From positions 1 to 61,374 of the forward strand of contig CAZMLE010000018.1 of the NCBI GenBank assembly GCA_964567045.1: a stretch of DNA of 61,374 nt, given 5' to 3'. Positions 26,402-34,965 of this stretch are shown here, piece after piece (position 1 is the stretch's first letter; each line of letters begins with the position of its first letter). The DNA comes from JAFNGF01 sp964567045 (GTDB lineage Bacteria > Planctomycetota > Phycisphaerae > Sedimentisphaerales > Anaerobacaceae). The notes beneath the pieces are model-generated. The model worked only from the letters and a program-made list of their open reading frames with translations, did no database searches and had not been told where the DNA came from. The position numbers and the translations under genes were made by a program.

Positions 26402-26430
26402 ATTATACCGTAAAAGTATGAGGCTTTCAA
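26402..26430 (-). promoter_or_regulatory. Sigma-70 promoter of the ECF operon (leaderless)
   Basis: On the minus strand TTGAAA (26425-26430) and TATAAT (26402-26407) are spaced by 17 nt, with TACGG before the -10 box. Transcription would begin at or next to the ATG at 26394, leaving no leader. The housekeeping-like boxes imply that the sigma factor gene is not solely autoregulated. Confidence 0.75.
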
Positions 26431-26498
26431 CCGCCAAATTCAGCAAGCAAAGCAGACCCGGCAACCCCACATAAAACGTGGGGTTAAATACTGAATAT

Positions 26499-28832
26499 TT
26501 AGCCCTGCCTTTCTGGTGGGGTTGACCCGGCACGTATTTTTTCTGCCAGATCGAGCAGCACTTTCGCAGCCGTCGCGTTCTGCAAGTCCTGCATGGCTCG
26601 GCTCAGTGGCTCGAGAGCTTCGTCAACTTCGCCGATACCGAGCAGTTGATAGCCCCAAAGAAGCTGCAGGTCCGCGTCATAACTGTAAAGCTCGGCTCTT
26701 TCAGCCAGGTGGTCAATTTGCTCTGAGAGGACATCGTCATCCGGATACAGACCTCGGGCAAAGAATACTCCTTCCTTTTCAGGCAAAATTTTTTCCAGAG
26801 CGGACCGCAGAACGTTTGCTGCCTCGGTATATTGCTCGTTGGCAAGAAGCGCCTGAGCGTAAGCAAAAGGAAGCACCATGTCGTCAGGTGCATATTCCAT
26901 AGCACAGGCGAACTTCTCAACAGCCGTGTTGTAGTCGCCGGCCTCGAATGCTTTTACTGCTTCCTCGAAATAGTTGTCGGCCACAGTCGGCTGACTCGGT
27001 TCGGCCCCGCCAATGGCGGGCTGAGCGAGCTTCACCCCGACATCTTCAAATATGCTATTGTTGACAGGTCTAATGCCTTGTGCTGCCTGGGCGGGCGCGG
27101 AGACGACCGCGCCATCATCCTCATAGTAGTAGTTGTATGTATAGTAGTTGTAGGTGTCGCCTTGCACTTCCTGGGCGACAGGATAATATCCACACCAATA
27201 GTACGGATGGCAGCCGTACCAATAGTAACGAATGTATCCGTAGTCTATAGGCCAGTAGCCGCCCAGGCTGACGAAAACGTACCTGCGAAGGTAGTAAGGA
27301 TAAACATACCGCAGCGTCCAGGACGGGCCCCAGTGATAGCCCACAGTGAAGTGATACCTGGGCCATATTATTCTATGGCATATACGGTCGTGCCAGTCTC
27401 GATATACATGCAGATAATGGTCTCTGGGTTCTGCTAAGTATGGGCGGTCGTGATATAGCACATGTCGGGAGCCATATCTGGCGGAGCGATATACGCCGAT
27501 CTCATCTCGGTCATGAATATTGTTTACGATGGTCGTCTGGTCGTGTGGAGCAATTCTTTTCAGTCGCGGGCCATTTAGTGTTTCGCCGGCTGTTCTTGGC
27601 TCTTTATTTTGGTGTCCTTGAATTTGCTCAGCGCCGCTATCACGTGGTGCTGGCGTTGGTTCAGCTTTTCTGGAGATTCTGCCGCTATGGAGTAGGGTGG
27701 GGCTTGCCCCACCATTTCCTGTCGGTGGGCTAAAGCCCACCCTACCAGGTACTCTTTCTATCTTGTCCGAAGCCGGATTTTTGCCCGAACTTACTTTGGC
27801 TTCTTGTGCAGCAGCAGGGGGCGATGTTTTCTCCTTGCCGATGGGGCTGGCGATTTCATCAGTTAGGTCCTTGTTTATGGGACGCCTCAAGATTCCGCCA
27901 AAAGACCTTTGCGTGGTAGGCCCGGCGGATCCCCGCGTGCCCAAGAAGCTGCTCGAACGCCCTATCATATTCGCGCTTGGTTGTTTAGTTGTTTCTGCTG
28001 TTTTAGGCGGAATGGGCGAACTTGTCGGCCCTGTCAACTGGCTTATGCCGCTGGTTATATGTGTGCCTGCCCGGCTGGGCCCCGATTCCATCGGGGTTGG
28101 TGTTTTTTGCGTACTTAGCGGCGATGGTGATTTAGTGCTGAAGAAGCTGCTCAGCGGAGAGGCTCTCCTGGTGCTAATCTGCCCGCTTGAGGTTGGAGCA
28201 AGGGATGCCGCTCCGACAGCAGAGCCTATGGTGTTCTGAAGGGCGGAACTAGCGGCAGCCTGGGGCGTATTAACGCTTATGGAGCGTCCAGCCTCGGCAG
28301 GTGCGGGCTTTGCTGTGGCGGAACCAGCCTGGGGCGCCCCTGTGCCTGCCCTGAGCTTTGCCGAAGGGTTGCCAAAGAGGCTGCTGGAAGGGCTGCGGAT
28401 ACCGGAGGTAATACTCGGTCTCGGGCTAAAAATGCCGCTGGATGCCTGCCCTGAGCTTGGTCGAAGGGCCTGCCCTGTAGGTTGGCTCGCTTGTATTGAG
28501 CTTGCAGGTTGACTTATACTGGGTACAGTTGTCCTTATAGAGCTGCTTGGTGTTGGTGGACTCGAACGGCTTGTTGTGGTTGATGGCTGGGCAGGTCTTG
28601 CAGGAGCAGCAACACTACTGGGCGTTCTACTAACGCTGGGCGACTGCCTGGGACTGGGTGAAGCAGGCCGACTCGCAGCCGGCTGGCTCGTTCGATTACC
28701 GCTGTCAGTTTTGTTGTTCCTTCTCTGTGCTGAGATTGGTTTGACTAACAACATTAAGACCAAAGCCAGCGCAATACCTATATGCGAGAATTTCGAATTT
28801 GCCGTTTTGTATTTGCCTGTTAACATGACCAT
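26499..28832 (-). CDS. Exported Ser/Pro-rich protein with Tyr-rich module and TPRs (paralogue)
   Basis: 777 residues: signal peptide (about 18-35, cut at PISA), a very long low-complexity Ser/Pro/Thr region (36-435), a Tyr/Trp/His-rich module (about 440-580) with FVSLGGYWP, RYYWYGCHPYYWCG and GDTYNYYTYNYYY, and C-terminal TPRs (from about 620). It is a longer paralogue of 13128-14600. The low-complexity region contains translated repeats: SAKLRAG and SGQASSG (CTGAGCTT-type elements near 28350 and 28447) and the REP pair at 27692-27745. An AAGGAG site precedes the start. Between 26431 and 26498 lies only a GGGGTT hairpin. Confidence 0.8.
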   Translation of the reverse strand: MVMLTGKYKTANSKFSHIGIALALVLMLLVKPISAQRRNNKTDSGNRTSQPAASRPASPSPRQSPSVSRTPSSVAAPARPAQPSTTTSRSSPPTPSSSIRTTVPSISQPASSIQASQPTGQALRPSSGQASSGIFSPRPSITSGIRSPSSSLFGNPSAKLRAGTGAPQAGSATAKPAPAEAGRSISVNTPQAAASSALQNTIGSAVGAASLAPTSSGQISTRRASPLSSFFSTKSPSPLSTQKTPTPMESGPSRAGTHITSGISQLTGPTSSPIPPKTAETTKQPSANMIGRSSSFLGTRGSAGPTTQRSFGGILRRPINKDLTDEIASPIGKEKTSPPAAAQEAKVSSGKNPASDKIERVPGRVGFSPPTGNGGASPTLLHSGRISRKAEPTPAPRDSGAEQIQGHQNKEPRTAGETLNGPRLKRIAPHDQTTIVNNIHDRDEIGVYRSARYGSRHVLYHDRPYLAEPRDHYLHVYRDWHDRICHRIIWPRYHFTVGYHWGPSWTLRYVYPYYLRRYVFVSLGGYWPIDYGYIRYYWYGCHPYYWCGYYPVAQEVQGDTYNYYTYNYYYEDDGAVVSAPAQAAQGIRPVNNSIFEDVGVKLAQPAIGGAEPSQPTVADNYFEEAVKAFEAGDYNTAVEKFACAMEYAPDDMVLPFAYAQALLANEQYTEAANVLRSALEKILPEKEGVFFARGLYPDDDVLSEQIDHLAERAELYSYDADLQLLWGYQLLGIGEVDEALEPLSRAMQDLQNATAAKVLLDLAEKIRAGSTPPERQG
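27692..27745. repeat. Pair of REP-like hairpins inside a gene
   Basis: GTAGGGTGGGGCTTGCCCCACC and GGTGGGCTAAAGCCCACCCTAC face each other, the GTAGGGT/CCCTAC ends being the same as those flanking the RAYT gene. It is translated in the low-complexity part of the TPR protein (GRVGFSPPTGNGGASPTL). Confidence 0.8.
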
Positions 28833-28989
28833 GACCGGTCTCCTTAACTATTTGTAAGCTCTTGTTTCATTAAGTAAAGGCACTAACCAAAGGCACGGTA
28901 ACGATAATTCCGGCCCCTCGTGATTTGCAGTTGACAATTGTAAATTGAAAATTGACAATTGGCCTGAGTTTGACAAACGGGAGGTGAAT

Positions 28990-30138
28990 ATGGCGAAGGT
29001 AGTAGATTTCCAGTCGATGAAATCGGCAGATAAGTGCAGGTACGATGCGGTATCTCTGGGAGAAGTCATGCTCAGATTGGACCCGCGAGACGTTCCCACT
29101 GCCAGGGTCAGAGATAATATCAGAGTCTCGCAAGGCGGCGGAGAAACCAACGTTGCCTGCGGATTGGCCTATACGTTCGGGCTAAGAACGGCAGTCTTGA
29201 CCGCGCTTGTTGGCGATCCAATCGGTGAAAACATCAGGAATCAAATGCGTGAGGCGGGTGTTGATACCAGCAAAATAATCTGGTGGAATACTAACGCCGA
29301 CGGAACCAAATATTCTACAGACGGAAAAGGCACTATCTGCAACGGGTTCAACTTCACATACAATGGTAGCGGCGTTCTGCCTTCCGACACGACCTACTAC
29401 CGCGGCAACACTGCCGCACGGCTGCTCGAGCCAGGCGACTTTGACTTTGACCGGATATTCGGCAAGGAGGGCGTCAGGGTCTTCAATACCGGCGGAATCT
29501 TCACTCTTATAGGACCTAAAACCGCAGACGTTGCTACGGAAGCTGCGCAAAAGGCGGCGGAATACGGCACTTTTGTTTGTGCCGACCTGAATTACCGGGC
29601 AAAGGTTGAGCCGGATAAGAAAAAAGCCAGAGCCATAAACAAGAAGCTCGCCCCGCATTTGGGTATGCTGGTGGGCAACGACTCTGATTTATCCGATGCC
29701 TTGGGCTATGAAACCAAGGTTAAGAAAAACGCTCCTTACAGCGAATGGGCCGAGGCGTATAAAGAAACCGTGCGTCAGGTGGCAAAGGATTTACCCAACT
29801 TGAGCCTGATCGGGACTCAATGGAGAGGCGCCCATAACGCAGACCTAATTAGCTGGGGGGCTGTATTGTACAACGCGCGGAAGGGCATTTTCTATGAAGC
29901 GCCTGTCAGAGAAAACGTTCCCATCAGAGATAGGACCGGGGGGGGCGACTCCTTCGCCTCCGGTGTATTGGCAGCTTTACTGGCCGGTTATGACCTTGAG
30001 ACAGCCGTCAATTGGGGGGCCGCTCACGGAATTCTGGTTCAAGAAACGCCCGGCGACATCACTATGATCAACCAAAAGGCCGTGGAGGCTGAAGCAAAAA
30101 GAGCGTTGGCCGGTGGATGCGTGAAAGCTGTTCGTTAG
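28990..30138 (+). CDS. PfkB-family sugar kinase, 2-keto-3-deoxygluconate kinase-like
   Basis: 382 residues. Family features: SLGEVMLRLDP near the start, the Gly-rich SQGGGETNVACGLA, LVGDPIGENIRNQM, and the catalytic anion-hole/base motif DRTGGGDSFASGVLAALLAG near 315-335 with the expected Asp. GEVMLRL starts are typical of KdgK-like members, which phosphorylate 2-keto-3-deoxygluconate with ATP in the cytoplasm; other sugars are possible. It is longer than usual because of extra segments around 100-140 and 235-260. GGGAGG precedes the ATG. A VOC-family gene follows after 49 nt. Confidence 0.85.
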   Translation: MAKVVDFQSMKSADKCRYDAVSLGEVMLRLDPRDVPTARVRDNIRVSQGGGETNVACGLAYTFGLRTAVLTALVGDPIGENIRNQMREAGVDTSKIIWWNTNADGTKYSTDGKGTICNGFNFTYNGSGVLPSDTTYYRGNTAARLLEPGDFDFDRIFGKEGVRVFNTGGIFTLIGPKTADVATEAAQKAAEYGTFVCADLNYRAKVEPDKKKARAINKKLAPHLGMLVGNDSDLSDALGYETKVKKNAPYSEWAEAYKETVRQVAKDLPNLSLIGTQWRGAHNADLISWGAVLYNARKGIFYEAPVRENVPIRDRTGGGDSFASGVLAALLAGYDLETAVNWGAAHGILVQETPGDITMINQKAVEAEAKRALAGGCVKAVR

Positions 30139-30187
30139 TGAGGTTTGCGACTGTCTTAAGCCCGCCATCGCTGGGAGGATCAGAGCA

Positions 30188-30718
30188 ATGGTTCGCGAAT
30201 TTATGTTCGGTATTCTACCCGTTGTATTTTCGGCACTCACGATGTTTAGTGGGTGTGAAAATTCAATTGGGAAAAAGGAGAAAGGAGTTGTTGCCGGCGT
30301 GTCTGGGCAGACCAAAAAGAAAGCAGCGATACGTCTTGAACATGTCGCCTTGAACGTTCAGGACCCCGTAAAAATGGCAGAGTGGTATTGTAGAAACCTG
30401 CAAATGAAGGTCGTCAAAAAAGGGCCCGCTCCGGTCAACGCCCACTTTATTTGCGATGCCGGAGCAAATATGATGCTGGAGATATACCATAATCCACCTG
30501 ACGCTGTGCCCGATTATGCGTCGATGGACCCGCTCTTGTTCCACGTTGCCTTTATGGTAGATGATGTGAAGGGCATACGAGAAAAGCTAATAGCTGCCGG
30601 TGCTGCGCCCGTTGGGGAAGTCTCCACAACGCCCGCTGGCGATGAAATAGCCATCCTCCGCGACCCGTGGGGTGTTGCCATACAGTTTGTCAAGCGTGTT
30701 GAGCCGATGCCAGACTGA
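30188..30718 (+). CDS. VOC/glyoxalase-fold lipoprotein
   Basis: 176 residues. A hydrophobic N-terminus with the lipobox-like FSGC (about 20-23) precedes a single vicinal-oxygen-chelate domain: RLEHVALNVQDPVKMAEWYCRNLQMKVV, LFHVAFMVDDVKGIREKL, and closing ILRDPWGVAIQFVKR. Likely metal ligands are the His after RLE and the His in LFHVA. The substrate is unknown. GGGAGG precedes the start. It is near the KDG-like kinase but with its own spacing. Confidence 0.8.
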   Translation: MVREFMFGILPVVFSALTMFSGCENSIGKKEKGVVAGVSGQTKKKAAIRLEHVALNVQDPVKMAEWYCRNLQMKVVKKGPAPVNAHFICDAGANMMLEIYHNPPDAVPDYASMDPLLFHVAFMVDDVKGIREKLIAAGAAPVGEVSTTPAGDEIAILRDPWGVAIQFVKRVEPMPD

Positions 30719-31240
30719 TCGTTTCATCCGCGAGATCGGCGGCGCAAGACTGTCGCTCGTTGCTTGTCGCTCGTCGTTCGGGAACGAGAAACGGAGCACG
30801 AGCCACGGGCGACGGTTGTTCAAAAGTGTGGCGGCATTTCGAGCAGGTCGGCGTCCAGCCCGACCCCTATCTCGTCCCTCGTGCCGCACCCGTCAGGAAG
30901 TGGGGCGGACGCACGCCCGTAAGGAAGCGGCACAGAGCCGTGACCATAACGGAGCCACGACTGTCAGGGAGTGGCAATTACCCCGGTACCCGTGTATCGA
31001 GCGACGAGGCACGAGTGACGAGCGACGAAATTCTCCGCCTGCAACCTTAATTTCAGAAAAATCGCCACAGCCCCGTTTTTCGCTCAAAAATGAACGTCAC
31101 CGATGCAAAAAATGCAAAATTACGTAGTTTCCACAATTGACAGATACCCCCCCCCCGTAGAATAAACTATTGCTAAATAAAAGTGTGAGGACGGTGCCTT
31201 CGGCGGGAACCTTCGCCGCCGAAAGACCAGACTTTGCGAC
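30719..31240. other. Gene-free stretch rich in CGAGCGACGAG-type repeats
   Basis: No gene supported. The left part has GTCGCTCGTTGCTTGTCGCTCG (words from 30750) and the right part CGAGCGACGAGGCACGAGTG (from 30999), which are inverse relatives enclosing about 220 bp. A similar word lies at 44615. A run of ten C lies at 31147-31156, upstream of the PD40 gene. Confidence 0.5.
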
Positions 31241-31354
31241 AAGAAACACAGAAGGCTGGAAGGAGGAGCAAGTATGAGACGGCAACCAATTCTGCTATCG
31301 GCAATTCTCTGTAACCGGTTACTTATCTACTCAGCAAAGAAAGGAAGGTGCACA

Positions 31355-32524
31355 ATGAAAAGGTTTAATGATTCGAAAATCAACTTACTCTTGGTGGCGT
31401 TCGTGGTGGCGCTCATGCTGATCGTTGCCAGTGCGAATGCCGATTTCACCTTCGGCGAGCCGGTGAACATCCAATCTGATTTCCCTCTCCTCAACCAACC
31501 GACCGAAGGTATCTCCTGTTTCTCTGCGGATGGGTTGGAAGTGTACATCCAATCGTACGAGCGGCCTGGAGGATACGGCCTGAACGACCTGTGGGTATGC
31601 AAACGGGCCTCGGTCGAGGACGACTGGGGTCCTCCGGAGAACCTTGGGCCTCTTGTCAACAGTACAACCTGGGATCAGAGCCCATTCATCTCCACCGACG
31701 GTCTGGAGCTCTATTTCCACTCCTCCCGGCCCGGAGGGTACGGCGGCGTCACTGATCTCTATGTGACCAGGCGTGCGACCCGAACCAGCCCTTGGGGCCC
31801 AGCGACCAATCTGGGCCCGAAGGTGAACAGTCCGCAAGACGAGTTTATCCCTTCGGTGTCGCCGGATGGTTTGGAACTCTACTTCGGGTCCGTTCGCCCG
31901 GACGGATATGGCGGTTGGGATATGTACGTCAGCAAGCGTGCGACCACGAGCGATCCCTGGGGCGACGCGGTCAATGTCGGTCCGGCGGTGAATAGTCCCG
32001 CCCAGGACTTTTTGGCCTCGCTCTCACCCGATGGGCTGTTAATGTTCTTCACGAGCGACCGCCCCGGGGGGTTCAGCGATTACGGGGACGGATATGTGGC
32101 GAGACGGGCCAGCCGCTCTGCTCCTTGGCAGCCGGCGGTAAATCTGGGACCCATTGTCAACGCAACGACCTATAATCAACCCTTCGTGAGTGCCGATGGC
32201 TCCGCCCTGTACCTCATCTGGGACCCAGCCGGCGATTTCACGTCTTGGACTTGGAAAGCGCCGATCCTCCCCATCGTGGACTTCAACGGTGACGGCAAGG
32301 TTGACCATCTGGATGTGGGTGCGCTGATGCTTAACTGGGGCACTGACAAATCGCTTTATGACATCGGCCCGATGCCTTGGGGCGACGGCATCGTAGACTC
32401 TAAGGATTTGATGGTCCTGGCGCAGCACGGGGCTATGCTCGCTGGCGATGTCAACTACGACGGCGTGGTAGACTTTTTCGACCTTGCAGAAGTTGCGAAG
32501 AATTGGCTCCAGCAAGAACCTTGA
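31355..32524 (+). CDS. Exported PD40 (WD40-like) protein with dockerin-like tail
   Basis: 389 residues with signal peptide (about 10-28, ANA). Five PD40 repeats of about 50 residues follow (S.DGLELYFGS.RPGGYG..DLYV.RRAT), a TolB-like propeller. A C-terminal region has Asp-rich dockerin/EF-hand-like motifs: DFNGDGKVDHLDVGALMLNW and DVNYDGVVDFFDLAEVAKNW. The start follows GGAAGG. It is paralogous to the partial gene at the right window edge, which carries a LamG domain after the dockerin motif. Here the LamG is missing, and its last residues remain just after the stop in another frame, so this gene has been shortened. Confidence 0.85.
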   Translation: MKRFNDSKINLLLVAFVVALMLIVASANADFTFGEPVNIQSDFPLLNQPTEGISCFSADGLEVYIQSYERPGGYGLNDLWVCKRASVEDDWGPPENLGPLVNSTTWDQSPFISTDGLELYFHSSRPGGYGGVTDLYVTRRATRTSPWGPATNLGPKVNSPQDEFIPSVSPDGLELYFGSVRPDGYGGWDMYVSKRATTSDPWGDAVNVGPAVNSPAQDFLASLSPDGLLMFFTSDRPGGFSDYGDGYVARRASRSAPWQPAVNLGPIVNATTYNQPFVSADGSALYLIWDPAGDFTSWTWKAPILPIVDFNGDGKVDHLDVGALMLNWGTDKSLYDIGPMPWGDGIVDSKDLMVLAQHGAMLAGDVNYDGVVDFFDLAEVAKNWLQQEP

Positions 32525-32680
32525 GCCCGGCAGTTTGTGGTCCGGCCTGATTGATGATGTCCGGCTCTACGACCGGGCGATGACTCCATGAGCGGTCCAG
32601 TTGGTCGCGGATGCGACCTGACAAACGACCGGTTCATTGACTGGCAAGACCTGATGATTCTGCCCGAGCTATCCCCGCGA
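32514..32680 (+). pseudogene. LamG and dockerin remnants behind the PD40 gene
   Basis: In the +1-shifted frame relative to the PD40 gene, 32514-32591 encodes KNLEP followed by LWSGLIDDVRLYD and a stop, nearly identical to the C-terminal end of the LamG domain in the gene at 60448. About 25 bases on, another frame gives NDRFIDWQDLMIL, a dockerin-like relic. Together they show a deletion that removed most of a LamG domain. Confidence 0.75.
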
Positions 32681-32768
32681 ATGAGAAACGAACGTAAAAC
32701 TTAAAGCGCAAAAGTGAAAGCTGTTGAATTCCAGACCTTTACACTTTCAGTTTTAAGTTTGGAGCTTC

Positions 32769-33554
32769 TCAGGGACTGCCTACAATGACGGCGACGGTGG
32801 TAAGGGCCTTTATGTCACAGACCGGCTCGACCGTTACGTCCCACACCATCGGGTTTTGCTCGTCCCTTTTACATTCGGTCACTCTGCCGATAATCATGGG
32901 GACATCCAGAAAGCCCGGCTGTTTCAAGGCAAGAACTTCGTCGCCTTTCTTGACTTCGATCTGAAGATTCAAAATCCTGGCTGTACCACCGCCGGAACCC
33001 TGCATCACCCGCTTGACGCTCAATTTGGCAATTGTGACCGGTATTTTAGATGCAGTGTCGGTAGACAGCCTGACCTGTGCGGTGCGAGATGAGACGGCGG
33101 ATACCCTTGCGATGATACTGTTGTCGGCCAGGACAAACTGCCCCACGGCCAGGCTGTCTTCTTGCCCGCGGTTGATGGTAAGCTCGCTTCGCGTCCCATC
33201 GGAGATGGTAATGATGTCGGCTAAGACGAAACTCATGCGCTGCCAATCAGGGCGCTGACGCAGGCCAGCTAACTGCTCAACCCTTTGGTGTTCTTGATCT
33301 CGCTGCTGCGTGACGTTGGCCAGATGACTCTTGAGCTGCTCAAACTCTCTGCGGGGCACGACATCTGTAACCAGTCGCGCACGCGTGGCAAGCGAAATGC
33401 CTCTGCCGATACTTAAGGGCCAACTGAAAAGGCGGGCAAAAGTTAATTGAAACGTGTTTGTCAGTCTATCCGGGGCAAAAAGGAAGATAAATCCACCCAA
33501 CATAAACCAGGTAAACAACATTCGTCTGGAAACTCGGATTCGCTTCCTTGCCAT
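32769..33554 (-). CDS. mreC: Rod shape-determining protein MreC
   Basis: 261 residues. N-terminal membrane helix (about 10-30), coiled coil (about 75-110, QQRDQEHQRVEQLAGL) and the paired beta domains of MreC: ADIITISDGTRSELTINRGQEDSL, IIARVSAVSSRTAQVRLSTD and VPMIIGRVTECKRDEQNPM. It spans the inner membrane and organises the elongasome together with MreB. The start at 33554 is directly behind an AATTGTCAATT repeat (33570-33597) that separates it from mreB; no clear ribosome-binding site remains, which may affect its expression relative to mreB. Confidence 0.9.
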   Translation of the reverse strand: MARKRIRVSRRMLFTWFMLGGFIFLFAPDRLTNTFQLTFARLFSWPLSIGRGISLATRARLVTDVVPRREFEQLKSHLANVTQQRDQEHQRVEQLAGLRQRPDWQRMSFVLADIITISDGTRSELTINRGQEDSLAVGQFVLADNSIIARVSAVSSRTAQVRLSTDTASKIPVTIAKLSVKRVMQGSGGGTARILNLQIEVKKGDEVLALKQPGFLDVPMIIGRVTECKRDEQNPMVWDVTVEPVCDIKALTTVAVIVGSP

Positions 33555-33610
33555 TTTGTGGGGCAACGCAATTTTCAATCGTCAATTGTCAATTTTGTTC
33601 AGGCTCCTCC

Positions 33611-34666
33611 TCACTCCCATCTGTATTCATTGTGATCCATCGTATCCTTCCACAGTTCCAGATTCTCCAGGTAGACGCTGGTGCCGCGAGCCACGCAGCT
33701 CAGCGGGTCCTCAACCGTTTGCACCTTCAGGCCGGTCGCATTGGCAAGAACCTTGTCCATTCCCCGCAGCAGCGAGCCGCCGCCGCAGATGTGTATGCCG
33801 TTGTCGATCAGATCGGCGGCCAGTTCCGGCTCAGCCTTTTCCAGGGTCGTTGTCACCGCCTCTATGATTGCCGCAATGGGGTCGCGCAGGGCTTCGCGGA
33901 TTTCTTCGCTGGTTATTACGATTTTTCTGGGTAGGCCCGAAATGGTATCTCTGCCGGCTACTTCCATCGTTAATTCCTCTTCCAACGGTGCAGCAGAACC
34001 GATTTGTATCTTGACCTTTTCAGCTCGCGGCTCGCCGATCAACAGGTTGTAGGTCCTTTTGAGGTGGTTGATGACCGCTTCATCCATATCGTCCCCGGCG
34101 ACGCGGATGGATTGAGAGGTGGCGATGTCACCCAAACTTATTATGGCTACCTCGGTGGTTCCGCCGCCGATATCGACGACCATAGAAGCGGTAGGCTCTG
34201 TAATGGGAAGTCCCGCTCCGATACCGGCTGCCATGGGCTCATCAACCAGATAGACTTTGCGTGCCCCGGCACGTTCGGCGCTGTCAATTACCGCTCGGCG
34301 CTCAACTGCGGTTATTCCGCTGGGCACCGCGATAACCACTCGCGGTCTTACTATGCCGCCGCGTCCGTGAACTTTGCGGATAAAATAGCCCAGCATCGCC
34401 TCGGTGATCTCAAAGTCGCTGATCACGCCGTCTTTCAAAGGCCTTATCGCGGTGATCGAGCCGGGCGTTTTGCCGAGCATTTCGCGAGCAACAAGACCCA
34501 CAGCTTCGCCGTTGTTCAGGACGATGTTGGTTCCTTTGCGGACGGCAACTACGGAAGGTTCATTCAGGACGATGCCTTTATCGCGGACACAAACTAACGT
34601 GGTGCAAGTGCCGAGGTCGATGCCCATATCCATACTGAACCAGCCAAAGATTGTGTCCAGCAGCAC
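33611..34666 (-). CDS. mreB: Rod shape-determining protein MreB
   Basis: 351 residues, the standard length. The start is GTG at 34666, preceded by AAGGAG, giving the usual opening with FGWFSMDMGIDLGT. Actin-fold motifs are present: DLGTCTTLVCV (phosphate 1), VVDIGGGTTEVAIISLG (phosphate 2), and GGGSLLRGMD (adenosine). It polymerises under the inner membrane and directs cell-wall elongation. The order behind the coiled-coil protein and the 52-residue membrane protein and ahead of mreC suggests one operon. Confidence 0.95.
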   Translation of the reverse strand: MLLDTIFGWFSMDMGIDLGTCTTLVCVRDKGIVLNEPSVVAVRKGTNIVLNNGEAVGLVAREMLGKTPGSITAIRPLKDGVISDFEITEAMLGYFIRKVHGRGGIVRPRVVIAVPSGITAVERRAVIDSAERAGARKVYLVDEPMAAGIGAGLPITEPTASMVVDIGGGTTEVAIISLGDIATSQSIRVAGDDMDEAVINHLKRTYNLLIGEPRAEKVKIQIGSAAPLEEELTMEVAGRDTISGLPRKIVITSEEIREALRDPIAAIIEAVTTTLEKAEPELAADLIDNGIHICGGGSLLRGMDKVLANATGLKVQTVEDPLSCVARGTSVYLENLELWKDTMDHNEYRWE

Positions 34667-34785
34667 TTTCGACTCCTTTCTCACCCGCCCAAACACGACA
34701 AAGGGTTTTTTGGGGTACTCCTGTTGATTTGGGAATTGACTATTTTTTACATGGCAAAGAGCATTTGCGTCAACAGTGGTTTTAA

Positions 34786-34944
34786 CTACGGCACTCTGAA
34801 AAATGTGCCGTACTGAGAATAGCACTCGTAGGCGACGAATGCAGCGGTAGCCAAGACCACCGCGACCGCTACGGCCAGAAGCACCGTATAAAGGTTGTCA
34901 CGAGCGATTGCTTTTGCGCCGCGTATTTGACCGTTAGGGCTCAT
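34786..34944 (-). CDS. 52-residue membrane protein upstream of mreB
   Basis: Starts MSPNGQIRGAKAIARDN, then one membrane helix (about 19-38, rich in Ala/Val) and a short tail YECYSQYGTFFRVP. It lies 21 nt after the coiled-coil gene and 119 nt before mreB on the same strand. The space before its ATG is an AATTGAGAATTAACG repeat word, so no ribosome-binding site is seen. No family recognised; location suggests a part in shape or envelope work. Confidence 0.6.
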   Translation of the reverse strand: MSPNGQIRGAKAIARDNLYTVLLAVAVAVVLATAAFVAYECYSQYGTFFRVP

Positions 34945-34965
34945 CGTTAATTCTCAATTTTCGAT

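Noticed and set aside
30672..31127. 151-codon frame in the CGAGCGACGAG region
   Set aside because: Coded entirely by repeats, with basic low-complexity translation and overlapping the end of the VOC gene.
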